In this document: positions 36,281-45,443 of the stretch, piece after piece
How positions within the stretch are numbered: position 1 is the stretch's first letter
Layout of the letters: the number at the start of each line of letters is the position of its first letter
Assembly: GCA_947593615.1 (NCBI GenBank)
Contig: CANQDR010000005.1
Location: 1 to 64,000 of the forward strand
Reading direction: 5' to 3'
Source: an uncultured Clostridia bacterium
Lineage (GTDB): Bacteria; Bacillota; Clostridia; Oscillospirales; Acutalibacteraceae
Length of the DNA stretch: 64,000 nucleotides
Position numbers and translations under genes: made by a program
The notes under the pieces: generated by a model
Databases searched by the model: none
Told to the model about the DNA's origin: nothing
Seen by the model: only the letters and a program-made list of their open reading frames with translations

Positions 36281-37470
36281 TGTTTTAATCCTCCTAACTG
36301 GAAATTTTTATAATCTTTTCTTATTATTTTATTGTTTAAGTATACAATAAAAAAACTAAGACTTTCGGAAGATGCTTTTTAAAAGCACTTCCTATGTTTA
36401 CGAATGTACACCCGATAAACAATTTGTTAATTTAAGATCCCCCTCTTTGGTACGGCATAATGTCTATACCAAAGAAACCTTAATTTTCAGGTGCAGGAGC
36501 AGTAGTGTCTGTTCCACACAATAAAAAGAATTTTGCCGGCAGACGGAAAACTAATTGTTATGGCGTCTGGTTCTTGGGAAAAATATTCTAAAATTGCTTT
36601 TGTGTTCATCAAATTAATATTATCAATTAAATTAATTACTCTTTGAACCGAAATTAAATAAATTCCCAATTGATTTCTTTCTTAATATTCAATTGTCGTT
36701 GGGCGTTCCACCCATTATTAATTAACGTCATAATTAATGCCCGATTATTAAATCTGCATTAACTATGACCCATTAATTCCCATCGCAATATCACTCCTTT
36801 CTTTTACAGAGGTTTTAACGAGTGTAATTATTTGTTATTTTAGTGATAAAATATCACCTAAAAGCGTTTTAAAAAACATTTCATATATACTTGCAATATT
36901 TTAAGATGCTTACTATATGAAAATATAGCGTGCGTATGCAAATATAATTAGAAATGGACTTATTAATATGAATATTCAAAAATCATTGCACGTATAACAC
37001 AATCAACAAAATTTTTATATGCATTTTTTTAGAAATCACAAAGTCTAAAAACCGATATTTAAAACTAAATTGTCAATTTTATTTGTATTTCAAAGAATTA
37101 ATACATGCTTTTGAATTCATTTTTTCTTAACTTTGACTATATTATAATCCTAAAATATTCTTTTGTCAATAAGTTTTTGTAAATTTTTTTATAATTTGTT
37201 TGAATTTAATAAAAAAGGAAACCATATTCTAATATTCAACAATTTTGTTCTTAGGACATTTTACACCTATAAACACAAAAATCACCTATTTAATTTATAT
37301 TTCGACTTCTTTCGATCAAAAATCAAGGTGGTTTTGCCGAATATTCGGGCAAACTGTGCTGATTGACAGCAATTAAGACAAGCGATGTTTTGTCACTTAA
37401 AATTTATGCAGACAGTTCTGACTAATTATATTTTTTGTATTCAAAGCATTTCCGCACGATTTTATGTTCA
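36281..37470. other. Long AT-rich intergenic region
   Basis: About 1.2 kb without a supportable gene. It must hold the promoter of the 36280 gene. Around 36700-36800 there are many ATTAAT/TTAATTA motifs next to an AAAGGAG-ATG (minus) that opens only six codons. A 60-codon minus-strand frame at 36487-36669 could be a gene remnant (LNTKAILEYF-like) but shows no ribosome site. I see no RNA gene in it. Confidence 0.4.
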
Positions 37471-37508
37471 AAAAAATCCTCTAATGCAAAAAACATTAGA
37501 GGATTTTT
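37471..37508. terminator. Terminator after alkaline phosphatase gene
   Basis: AAAAAATCCTCTAATG and CATTAGAGGATTTTTT are perfect 16-base arms with a loop of about 6 bases, T-rich on both strands. Confidence 0.85.
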
Positions 37509-37524
37509 TAATGTGTTATTATGT

Positions 37525-38754
37525 TTAATTTTTATGAGATTCATTGAGCACTTTTCTCATATATTTTGCAATATCGGTATTGTCAATTAATTCTTTTTCG
37601 CAAATGCCTGCCGACTGCGCTCCGCCTGCCATTAACAGAACATCTGTATTCGTGTGCTCTCCGCCTGATGTGAAACAACTGTTATTAATATCCTCGGGCT
37701 TTGGATTATCGGGAAGCTTTACTCCTCCTGTTTCGTGGTCGGCTGTTACTATTACAAGCGTTCCCACATGCTCCTGCGCCCATTTGAGAACATAATCTAC
37801 GGAATGGTCAAATGCCTGCATCTGTTCAAGAGTAGATTCCATATCCTCCTCAGATTCAAAAACGTCAATGTTGCTTCCTTCTACCATAAGGAAAAATCCA
37901 TTGTCATTGTCAAGCATTTCAAGAGCTTTTGAAGTCATTGTTGTAAGCGACGGCCACTTATCAGCCTTATCCATATTGTCATAGGCAAACAGTCCAAGTA
38001 CCTTGTCGTCATCTGCTGTAAGCTCTAAAAGCTGTTTTTCATCTGTAATGTACTTATATCCATTTTCGTCAACAGCGCTCTGTACCTTTTTGGAATTTTT
38101 ATAATACTTTTCTCCGCCGCCAAACATTACATTTATATTTGAGTTTATCATTTCTCGCAAAATCTGCGGATAATTTTCTCTTGAAGTGTTATGCGCCGCC
38201 ATTCCGGCAGGTGTTGCATGGCAAACGTAATGCCTGTCAACAAGTCCTGTTTTCAGCCCAAGCGACTGAGCAAACTCGCATATTGTTTCAAGCTCGTTTC
38301 CGTCGGGATCAACCCCTATACAGCCGTTGTATGTCTTATATCCTGTGCTGATTGCCGTTGCAGAAGCCGCGCTGTCGGTAAACTCGGCGTAACCGTCAGC
38401 TACCGACTGTGAATATGTAGTGACATGAGTTTTATTCTTTAATCCACTCATAACGAGCTTATCTCCCTTTACGACTTCAGAGGCTTTGATTATGTTTTCT
38501 CCCATTCCGTCACCGATCATAAGAATAATATTCTTGACGGGTACATCTTCGTCGAGGTTGTACTCTGCATAGTCAACCCATTCAAGAACATCCGTTTCGG
38601 CGCTAATTTTGTCTGCATTGTCTTTAGCCGGCTGCTCTGTTGTTGTCTGCACAGACGCCGCAGTATCGGCGGTTGAATCGCTTTTTGAATTTGAGCATGC
38701 GCAAAATGAGCATACCATTACGGCAGCAAGCAAAACTGATAGTATTTTTTTCAT
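37525..38754 (-). CDS. Alkaline phosphatase-family lipoprotein with altered metal motif
   Basis: 409 residues with a lipoprotein signal (Cys 18 or 20 in SFCAC) and GAGGAA before the ATG. It belongs to the PhoA-type superfamily: metal Asp 82 in IGDGMGEN, nucleophile Ser 128 in TDSAAS, HATPAGMAAHN near 180, TADHETGG (Asp 339, His 340) and His 367 in GGEHTNTD. The block usually read VEGxxID-(3 residues)-H is VEGSNIDVFESEE, so the zinc-ligand His expected four places after Asp 297 is Ser 301. It may use fewer metals or act as a different phosphatase or phosphodiesterase. It would act outside the membrane. Confidence 0.88.
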   Translation of the reverse strand: MKKILSVLLAAVMVCSFCACSNSKSDSTADTAASVQTTTEQPAKDNADKISAETDVLEWVDYAEYNLDEDVPVKNIILMIGDGMGENIIKASEVVKGDKLVMSGLKNKTHVTTYSQSVADGYAEFTDSAASATAISTGYKTYNGCIGVDPDGNELETICEFAQSLGLKTGLVDRHYVCHATPAGMAAHNTSRENYPQILREMINSNINVMFGGGEKYYKNSKKVQSAVDENGYKYITDEKQLLELTADDDKVLGLFAYDNMDKADKWPSLTTMTSKALEMLDNDNGFFLMVEGSNIDVFESEEDMESTLEQMQAFDHSVDYVLKWAQEHVGTLVIVTADHETGGVKLPDNPKPEDINNSCFTSGGEHTNTDVLLMAGGAQSAGICEKELIDNTDIAKYMRKVLNESHKN

Positions 38755-38829
38755 AGTTTTTCCTCATTATGTACTAATTTGAATTTTTAAGCCGCATGTG
38801 TTAGATATTATACGGACAAGCTCTGGGTT

Positions 38830-39228
38830 TTACGGAAGCTTGTTGTATTCTTCGTCTGCAACGGGTTCAAGCCATTCGTTTGACGAGCCGTCCGCCGGGA
38901 CCTCAACCGCAAGATGTGTAAAAAGACTGTCTTTTGCAGCACCGTGCCAATGCTTGACTTCGGGAGGAATGTTGACAACATCACCCGGGTTAAGCTCGCG
39001 GGCAGATTCTCCCTCTGCCTGATGCCAGCCTCTGCCGTTTGTAACAAGCAAAATCTGACCGCCTTTGTGGTGTATATGCCAATTGTTGCGGCATGACGGC
39101 TCAAAGGTTACGTTTCCAATAGGCACACCGGTAGTTGTGAGCATTTCAAGATAAGCGTTGCCAGAGAAATATTTTGAAAACGTTTCCGGCATTGGTTCGC
39201 CTTTTTTGAATAAGACATCATTTCCCAT
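38830..39228 (-). CDS. Cupin-domain protein
   Basis: A 132-residue single-domain cupin with GAGGTG before the ATG. The metal motifs are NWHIHHKGGQILLV (residues about 49-62) and PGDVVNIPPEVKHWHG (about 82-97), with the usual His pairs. Proteins of this type, often next to or fused to carboxymuconolactone-decarboxylase-like domains, are linked to redox or aromatic stress but have no settled function. A MerR-style promoter stands upstream. Confidence 0.85.
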   Translation of the reverse strand: MGNDVLFKKGEPMPETFSKYFSGNAYLEMLTTTGVPIGNVTFEPSCRNNWHIHHKGGQILLVTNGRGWHQAEGESARELNPGDVVNIPPEVKHWHGAAKDSLFTHLAVEVPADGSSNEWLEPVADEEYNKLP

Positions 39229-39315
39229 TTAATTCACCTCGTATATTTTTAATTTTAAAAAATAACATAAATTAAAAAAGTCAGTCTTATAAATGTTTTT
39301 TAACTTGTTATTTTT

Positions 39316-39345
39316 ATTATATATTTGAGAACAACTTCAAGTCAA
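39316..39345 (-). promoter_or_regulatory. MerR-style promoter of the cupin gene
   Basis: On the minus strand TTGACT (39340-39345) and TATAAT (39316-39321) are 18 bases apart. The long spacer contains the dyad TTGA...TCAA (39325-39340). A long spacer with a central dyad is how MerR-family activators work. No merR gene is in the window. Confidence 0.45.
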
Positions 39346-39506
39346 GGGTTTTTAATAATATTAGTTTTTATTATGAAAAATTCCATAAAATACCTAAGCT
39401 AAAAAACAAAATCAAAGTCGAATCTCGGAATAATAATTTATCATTATCACACAATATTAAAGCAATTATTTTGCTAATTTTTTTAAAATAAAGGGAGTTT
39501 ATAGAT

Positions 39507-40049
39507 ATGAAAGCAACAGGTATTGTAAGAAGAATTGACGACCTCGGAAGGGTCGTAATTCCAAAGGAAATTCGCCGTACTCTGCGTATTCGCGAGGGCG
39601 ATCCTCTGGAGATTTACACGGCAACAGACGGAGAGGTTATTTTTAAAAAATACTCTCCGGTCGGAGAACTTTCGGCATTTGCAGGACAATATGCTGATGT
39701 GCTTGCACGCATAAGCTCATTGCCGACTATAATTTGCGATAAGGATCATGTTATTGCCGCCGCAGGCGTATCAAAACGCGAATATCTTGAGCGCAGAGTA
39801 AGCACAGTCCTTGAAAATTATATGGAAAACAGAAAAAGCTATGCCGCTACTCAGCAGAGCATAAACGATGTTCAGCCGATTGAGGGCATTGAACACTGCG
39901 CTTCGGTAATTTATCCGATTATCGCATCGGGCGATGTTACCGGCGCAGTTGTAATGCTGACGGGAGAAACTTTAAAAATTCCCACAACCGCAGAAATAAA
40001 GCTTGCACAGTCAGCAGCCGCTTTTCTTGGAAAACAAATGGAAGAATAA
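39507..40049 (+). CDS. spoVT: Stage V sporulation protein T
   Basis: 180 residues. The N-terminal 50 are an AbrB swapped-hairpin DNA-binding domain (MKATGIVRRIDDLGRVVIPK), and the rest is a GAF-like domain, the arrangement of SpoVT. In spore-formers it tunes late forespore genes. AAGGGAG precedes the ATG. It is a single gene with its own terminator and is convergent with ftsZ. Confidence 0.93.
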   Translation: MKATGIVRRIDDLGRVVIPKEIRRTLRIREGDPLEIYTATDGEVIFKKYSPVGELSAFAGQYADVLARISSLPTIICDKDHVIAAAGVSKREYLERRVSTVLENYMENRKSYAATQQSINDVQPIEGIEHCASVIYPIIASGDVTGAVVMLTGETLKIPTTAEIKLAQSAAAFLGKQMEE

Positions 40050-40057
40050 ATACTAAA

Positions 40058-40082
40058 GGGCTGCAGCAAATGCTGCAGCCCC
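40058..40082. terminator. Terminator between spoVT and ftsZ
   Basis: GGGCTGCAGCA and TGCTGCAGCCC form an 11-base-pair stem, followed by CAATTTTT on the plus strand. Confidence 0.8.
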
Positions 40083-40100
40083 AATTTTTATAAATATTTA

Positions 40101-41195
40101 TTACTTATTAAAGATTGACATAATATCGTAGAAGGTATCGTCTTCATCATCTGTTTTATCCTTTGTAGAAGCAGTGGAATTATCACTCTTTTCAGAGATT
40201 ACAGATTCTTCTTCAAGCTTCTTTTTTGCAATCTGACCGCCGGCGTTAAAGCCTGTAGCAATAACGGTAACGCTCATTTCATCATCCATCTTATCGTCTA
40301 TTACAGCACCCCAAATGATATTTGCGTCTTCAGACACTTTATCCTTGATCATTGTGGAAGCTGCGTCAATATCATCAAGACTTACGTCTGCCGAAGCTGT
40401 GATATTAATAATAAGGCCTTTAGCTCCGTCAATTGAAGTTTCAAGCAGAGGACTTGAAATAGCCATATCAGCGGCAACAGTTGCTTTGTCTTTGCCTGTT
40501 GCGCTTCCCATACCCATATGAGCATAGCCGGCATCTTTCATCACAGATGTTACGTCTGCGAAGTCAAGATTTACAAGACCCGGCAAAAGAATAAGGTCGG
40601 AAATACTCTGAACGCCCTGTCTTAAAACATCGTCAGCAATTGCAAATGCATTCTGAAGCGTAATACTTTGGTCAGAAACATATTTAAGTCTTTCGTTAGG
40701 AACAATAATCAGTGAGTCAACACAAGCGGAAAGCTCTGCAATACCCTGTTCAGCCTGCGTCATTCTTCTTTTGCCTTCAAATGCAAAAGGTTTTGTAACA
40801 ACGCCTACTGTAAGAATACCCATATCTTTAGCAATTTTTGCAACAATTGGAGCCGCGCCTGTACCTGTGCCGCCGCCCATACCTGCCGTTACAAACACCA
40901 TATCAGTGTCTTTCAGCAATGCGGCAATTTCATCTCTGCTTTCTTCAGCGGCACTCTGACCGATTGCAGGCATTGAACCTGCTCCCTTGCCTCGTGTCAG
41001 CTTTTCGCCGATCTGTATTTTCTGTGATGCTTTGGATAATCTTAAAACGTGCTCGTCCGTATTTATCGCAATGAACTCTACATTCTTGACCTCCATTGCT
41101 ACCATGCGGTTTACAGCATTTCCGCCGCCGCCGCCGACACCTATAACTTTGATCTTAGGCATATACTCATTTTCCAATTCCAGTTCAAAAGCCAT
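40101..41195 (-). CDS. ftsZ: Cell division protein FtsZ
   Basis: A tubulin-like GTPase that forms the division ring. 364 residues, with the GTP-binding GGGTGTG at 108-114, an N-terminal [13 protein letters not shown] and the T7-loop region NLDFADV near 210. An acidic Ser/Thr/Asp linker leads to a C-terminal peptide [13 protein letters not shown], shorter than usual. GGAGG lies ahead of the ATG. It is the last gene of the division cluster, 178 bases after ftsQ. Confidence 0.97.
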   Translation of the reverse strand: MAFELELENEYMPKIKVIGVGGGGGNAVNRMVAMEVKNVEFIAINTDEHVLRLSKASQKIQIGEKLTRGKGAGSMPAIGQSAAEESRDEIAALLKDTDMVFVTAGMGGGTGTGAAPIVAKIAKDMGILTVGVVTKPFAFEGKRRMTQAEQGIAELSACVDSLIIVPNERLKYVSDQSITLQNAFAIADDVLRQGVQSISDLILLPGLVNLDFADVTSVMKDAGYAHMGMGSATGKDKATVAADMAISSPLLETSIDGAKGLIINITASADVSLDDIDAASTMIKDKVSEDANIIWGAVIDDKMDDEMSVTVIATGFNAGGQIAKKKLEEESVISEKSDNSTASTKDKTDDEDDTFYDIMSIFNK

Positions 41196-41373
41196 CTTTA
41201 CGTCCTCCTTATATATCTGTCAATTTATCCCAATAAAATACATGCTATTTATAAATAAATAATTATACTGTAATATATTATCATACTTTTGCAAAAATAT
41301 CAATGCTTTTAAGTGTTTTTTCTGTATTTTTATTATTACTTTCGTCATTAACTTTATAAATTCCACCTAAAAG

Positions 41374-42774
41374 CTATTCTTCTTGATATATATTGCCGTC
41401 ATCATAGGCGTTGTCGCTGTATGTATCGTCATACGTTCCGTCGTCATAGGCGTTGTCGCTGTATGTATCGTCGTACGTGCCGTCATCGTAGGCGTTGTCG
41501 CTGTATGTATCCTCATATGCTCCGTCATCATATGTGTCGCCGCTGTATGTATCCTCATATATTCCGTCGTCATACGTATCATCACTATATGTGTTACCGC
41601 TGTCTGGCGGAGTTGTTGTCGGCTGTGTAGAAGCTGTCGGAATGGTTTCGCCGGGTTTATAGTGCGACATCTTAGTAGTATTGCAGGACGACACATCAAG
41701 TGTTCCCGATATTGAACCAGTATTATTCGGGTCAAGCTTTTCATTGATTATTGCCATAGCCGTTCGTATTTTATAGTCTATATCTTCGGGCAATCCTATA
41801 TTAATTTTTATTCTGTTGTCGTAATTCAGAGTTATATTGGCAGTATCGGTAACATCAAATCCTGTTATATCCTTAACTTCGTTGGCTCTCAGGCTTTCGG
41901 ATACATCTTCAAGAATATCAGGAATATTTTCATCTTCAAAAGAAACATAAGCACCGATTTTTGTGCTTTGCAGTTTACCGCATTTTAATTCGGGAAGCTT
42001 GTCCGTGTTAACATCTATATTATCAAGGATTCTTCCCTTTGAGCTTATAAGCAGATAGCTTTTGCCGTTTTTGATAACGTATGAAGGAACTGCATCGGTA
42101 ATATTAATTGTAATTGTGTCGGGAATAGTAAAATTAACTTCCGCTTTTTCTATATAGGAAAGATTTTCGGTAATGTTTTCAGGGGTACTGCCCAGTGCAG
42201 CGATAAAAATATTTTGCTGCATCTCAACACCGCTGAAAGCTATTATCTGATCATCATAATAATATTCGTCGCCTTCAACAACTATTTTCTCTGTTTTAAA
42301 CAGGACTGTAAAACTGAGAATAATTCCGATTGCAAGCACTGCAATAAAAATTCCGCTGTAAAGAAAAATTCGTCTGTGTTTAAGCTGTTTTCCTGTAAGC
42401 GGTTTTTTGCGCCTGTGTATCACTTCATTTTCCTGATCGTGAATTTCTCTTGCACGGCGCTCCTGTTTTTGCCTTTCGCCGTACTCATCTATATAATAGC
42501 CGTCATTAAAATCCTTGGGTTCAAGATTTCTGATTTTCTCTTCACTCTCACGTCTGAATTTTTCTTCACGGCTTAAATTTTCATCTTTGTATTCCGAACG
42601 TGAATTAACCGCCTGTTCAATTTTACTTAAGGAACGCTTTCTTGAATTTGCATAGGATTCTCTCGCCCTTTTTTCCTGCTCCTTATGATACTTCTGAGCC
42701 TGCTTTGCCGCTGCCTTTCTTTGCTTGGCAAGCTGTTTTTTATCTCTTGCTGAAAGCGGTTGTCTTTCACTCAC
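41374..42774 (-). CDS. ftsQ: FtsQ/DivIB division protein with acidic repeat tail
   Basis: 466 residues from GTG 42774, set 8 bases behind GGAGG. The longer frame to 42780 starts at TTG inside that site. About 130 basic/charged cytoplasmic residues, unusually long, precede a membrane segment (about 133-156), then a POTRA domain (KTEKIVVEGDEYYYDDQI) and the beta domain of FtsQ. The tail from about residue 390 is Thr/Pro, then five or so copies of a 14-residue unit like TYDDTYSDNAYDDG (DNA period 42 bases, 41393-41600). FtsQ links FtsL/FtsB-type proteins to septal wall synthesis. The tail is expected outside the cell. Confidence 0.88.
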   Translation of the reverse strand: MSERQPLSARDKKQLAKQRKAAAKQAQKYHKEQEKRARESYANSRKRSLSKIEQAVNSRSEYKDENLSREEKFRRESEEKIRNLEPKDFNDGYYIDEYGERQKQERRAREIHDQENEVIHRRKKPLTGKQLKHRRIFLYSGIFIAVLAIGIILSFTVLFKTEKIVVEGDEYYYDDQIIAFSGVEMQQNIFIAALGSTPENITENLSYIEKAEVNFTIPDTITINITDAVPSYVIKNGKSYLLISSKGRILDNIDVNTDKLPELKCGKLQSTKIGAYVSFEDENIPDILEDVSESLRANEVKDITGFDVTDTANITLNYDNRIKINIGLPEDIDYKIRTAMAIINEKLDPNNTGSISGTLDVSSCNTTKMSHYKPGETIPTASTQPTTTPPDSGNTYSDDTYDDGIYEDTYSGDTYDDGAYEDTYSDNAYDDGTYDDTYSDNAYDDGTYDDTYSDNAYDDGNIYQEE

Positions 42775-42975
42775 CGACAATCCCTCCTTTCTTATACTAA
42801 TCTCTGATTAAAAGCTTTAATGGGTTTTTAATGGATTTTCGTCAGACGAGAACTATACTGCAGGAAGGCAGACACCTTCCGAGAATATAGGACAAAGTAT
42901 GGCGGAAAACACGCCGAAAATACATAAAGTTTTTGGTTAGAGTTTAGTATAAACGTCCTTTATTTCCAAATTCAT
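42775..42975. other. Spacer between murA and ftsQ
   Basis: A 200-base gap in an otherwise close cluster. On the minus strand it has a hairpin GGAAGG-TGTCT-GCCTTCC and no ribosome-linked frame of note. It may hold an internal promoter for ftsQ-ftsZ. Confidence 0.35.
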
Positions 42976-44229
42976 CTATACCTTTTTTATATCCGCACCA
43001 AGTGCTGATAATGTCAATTCAAGATTTTCGTAACCTCTCTCAAGGTATCTAATTCCGCTTATTTCAGTGCTTGACTCTGCACAAAGCCCTGCAACAACAA
43101 GGGCCGCCGCACCGCGCAAATCGGTAGCCTCAACAGGCGCACCATAAAGAGAGTTTACGCCCTCTACCACAGCAACTTTCCCCTCTGTTTTTATGTTCGC
43201 ACCCATTCGCACAAGTTCGCCTGTGTGTCTGTATCGATTTTCAAATATATTTTCCACAAACACGGATGTTCCGTCGGCAATACACGCTGCAGCAAGCAGA
43301 GGTGCCTGAGCGTCGGTAGGAAAACCGGGATACGGCATAGTACGCACAACTTTCATTGATTTCAGTTTTTGCGGAGCAGAGAATTTCATACTGCCTCCGC
43401 TGCATTTTATATTACAGCCTGCATCCTCAAAAACAGGAATTACCGAGGCGAGATGACTGCTTACAATACCATTCAATGTTATATCAGAGCCGGTAACCGC
43501 CGCACACGCCATGAGCGTTGCCGCAACAATTCTGTCGGCAATTATGGTATGAGGAGAACCTTTAAGCGAAGTAACTCCGTCAATTACAATGACGCCTTCT
43601 CCTGCTCCGTAAATTTTAGCACCGCATTTGTTAAGGTAATCTGCAAGGTCACATATTTCAGGCTCACGCGCGGCATTTGTAATTGTAGTTGTGCCTTTTG
43701 CAAGACTGGCTGCTATCATGATATCTTCTGTTGCCCCAACGCTCGGAAATGAAAGAGCAATTTTTGCTCCTATAAGTCCCGACGGTGCATAGCAGTCGAG
43801 ATAACCGTGTTTTTCTTTTATAACGGCACCCATTTCCCTAAGTGCCTTAAGGTGCAAATCAATGGGTCTGGGACCTATTTCACATCCTCCCGGAAACGAA
43901 AGCTTTGCCTTTCCCATTCTTGCGAGAACTGCTCCCAAAAATACAATTGAGCTTCTCGTTTTACGCATAAGCTCATCAGGTATATCCGACCTGTTCGCCG
44001 AGTCTCCTTTTATAATCAATGTATGATTGTAACGCTCAACCTCACATCCCAGATAGCGAAGTATCCGCGATGACGCGTCAACATCTGAAAGCTCGGGACA
44101 ATTATATATTACATTTTCACCTTTTGTCAGTATAGTTGCCGCAAGAATTGGCAAAGCGCTGTTTTTCGCTCCCTGCACATACGTTTCGCCGCTCAGCTTT
44201 TGCCGTCCCTTAACAAGCAGTTTTGACAC
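42976..44229 (-). CDS. murA: UDP-N-acetylglucosamine 1-carboxyvinyltransferase
   Basis: The first committed step of peptidoglycan synthesis, adding enolpyruvate to UDP-GlcNAc. 417 residues, as usual. The catalytic Cys 116 in FPGGCEIGPRPIDLHL equals Cys115 of the well-studied enzyme, the residue attacked by fosfomycin. KNSALPILAA near residue 22 and the late PGFPTDAQAP block are typical. It starts with GTG behind GAGGG. It lies 75 bases after murG in the cluster. Confidence 0.96.
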   Translation of the reverse strand: MSKLLVKGRQKLSGETYVQGAKNSALPILAATILTKGENVIYNCPELSDVDASSRILRYLGCEVERYNHTLIIKGDSANRSDIPDELMRKTRSSIVFLGAVLARMGKAKLSFPGGCEIGPRPIDLHLKALREMGAVIKEKHGYLDCYAPSGLIGAKIALSFPSVGATEDIMIAASLAKGTTTITNAAREPEICDLADYLNKCGAKIYGAGEGVIVIDGVTSLKGSPHTIIADRIVAATLMACAAVTGSDITLNGIVSSHLASVIPVFEDAGCNIKCSGGSMKFSAPQKLKSMKVVRTMPYPGFPTDAQAPLLAAACIADGTSVFVENIFENRYRHTGELVRMGANIKTEGKVAVVEGVNSLYGAPVEATDLRGAAALVVAGLCAESSTEISGIRYLERGYENLELTLSALGADIKKV

Positions 44230-44304
44230 AATAACACCCTCTCAAAAAGAATACCTATACATTCTATGAGAAAATGTACGCTGTGTTACTGCTTATACTA
44301 ATCT

Positions 44305-45423
44305 CTAAACAAGTCCGAGAGTTTTTTTGACAACCGAATATATTCTTTCATTTGCATCTGTTATTGCCATTTTTCGCGAATTTTCGCTTATTGCTTTAAG
44401 CTTATCGGGGTCAAGCAGCATTTCATCGGCTTTTTTCATAAGCAATTCGCCCGAAAGCTCGGATTCTTCAATAATTCCAGCCGCTCCTGCGTTTACAAGA
44501 GCCATTGCATTGTGGTACTGATGATTTTCGGCTACATTCGGCGACGGAATAAGTATTGCCGGCTTTCCCATAGCCTGAATTTCGCTGAGCGTAATTGCGC
44601 CTGCACGGCATATCACCAAATCGGCAGCCGCCATACAAACAGGCATATTATCTATATATGCTCTTATATCAAGGTTGTCGCATTTGTCTATATCCGTTCC
44701 CTTTTCTTTTACAAGTTGAGGGAACCATTCGCCGTAGCTTCCGTAAGCATGTATATGCTGATATCTGCCGTCCTTGCCGCTTCTTGCCACAAATTCAGCT
44801 ACAGCCTCGTTAATTTTCCTTGCGCCAAGACTTCCGCCGAACGAAAGCACCAAAGGTCTTGCGTCAAGTCCAAGTTCAGCCCTTGACGCCTCTTTATCGG
44901 CAGTAAGGATTTCTCCTCTCACGGGATTTCCCGTAATAACAAAATCTGCTTTTTCAAAATACTTTTTGGCGTCGGGTACTGCAAGCATTACCTTTTTAAC
45001 GCTCTTGGCAAGCATTTTGTTCGTAACGCCCGGATAAGCATTCTGCTCATGAATAATGCAGGGAATTCCCATTTTTGCAGCGGTTCTTATTACCGGTCCG
45101 GAAACATAACCGCCTGTTCCTATGCAGATGTCAGGCTTGAACTCGGCAATGATCTTCTTTGCCTCGTGAGAAGACGTAAAAGTTCTTTTTACCGTTTTAG
45201 CATTATCAATCATACTTTTGAGTGAAAAGCTTCTCTTAAATCCGCTGATTGTAATTGATTTTATTTCAAACCCTGCCTGAGGAACAAGTCTTTGTTCCAT
45301 ACCACCGCGGTTGCCTACAAACAAGAACTCCGCTTCTGGACGTTTTTTTCTGATGTATCCTGCAATGGCAAGCGCAGGATTTATGTGTCCTGCCGTGCCG
45401 CCGCCTGCAAGCAATATTCTCAT
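44305..45423 (-). CDS. murG: Undecaprenyl-PP-MurNAc-pentapeptide-UDP-GlcNAc GlcNAc transferase
   Basis: A GT-B glycosyltransferase at the inner membrane face that makes lipid II from lipid I. 372 residues, with GGGTAGHINPA (6-16) for the nucleotide and lipid side, GTGGYVSGP near 102, LSFGGSLGARKIN near 190, and CRAGAITLSEIQAMGKPAILIPSP near 270 with the UDP-GlcNAc Glu. GGAGG is before the ATG, 20 bases after ftsW. Confidence 0.96.
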   Translation of the reverse strand: MRILLAGGGTAGHINPALAIAGYIRKKRPEAEFLFVGNRGGMEQRLVPQAGFEIKSITISGFKRSFSLKSMIDNAKTVKRTFTSSHEAKKIIAEFKPDICIGTGGYVSGPVIRTAAKMGIPCIIHEQNAYPGVTNKMLAKSVKKVMLAVPDAKKYFEKADFVITGNPVRGEILTADKEASRAELGLDARPLVLSFGGSLGARKINEAVAEFVARSGKDGRYQHIHAYGSYGEWFPQLVKEKGTDIDKCDNLDIRAYIDNMPVCMAAADLVICRAGAITLSEIQAMGKPAILIPSPNVAENHQYHNAMALVNAGAAGIIEESELSGELLMKKADEMLLDPDKLKAISENSRKMAITDANERIYSVVKKTLGLV

Positions 45424-45443
45424 GAAAATTCCTCCGTATATAT

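Noticed and set aside
36487..36669. 60-codon minus-strand frame
   Set aside because: No ribosome site. The sequence around it reads in several broken frames and may be a decayed gene, but this cannot be supported.
39420..39448. Possible sigma-G promoter of spoVT (GAATC, 17 bases, CATTATC)
   Set aside because: The match to the forespore consensus is partial and such AT-rich matches are common by chance here.
41383..41715. Plus-strand frames of Val/Ile/Arg-rich repeats
   Set aside because: They are the antisense reading of the FtsQ acidic repeat tail.
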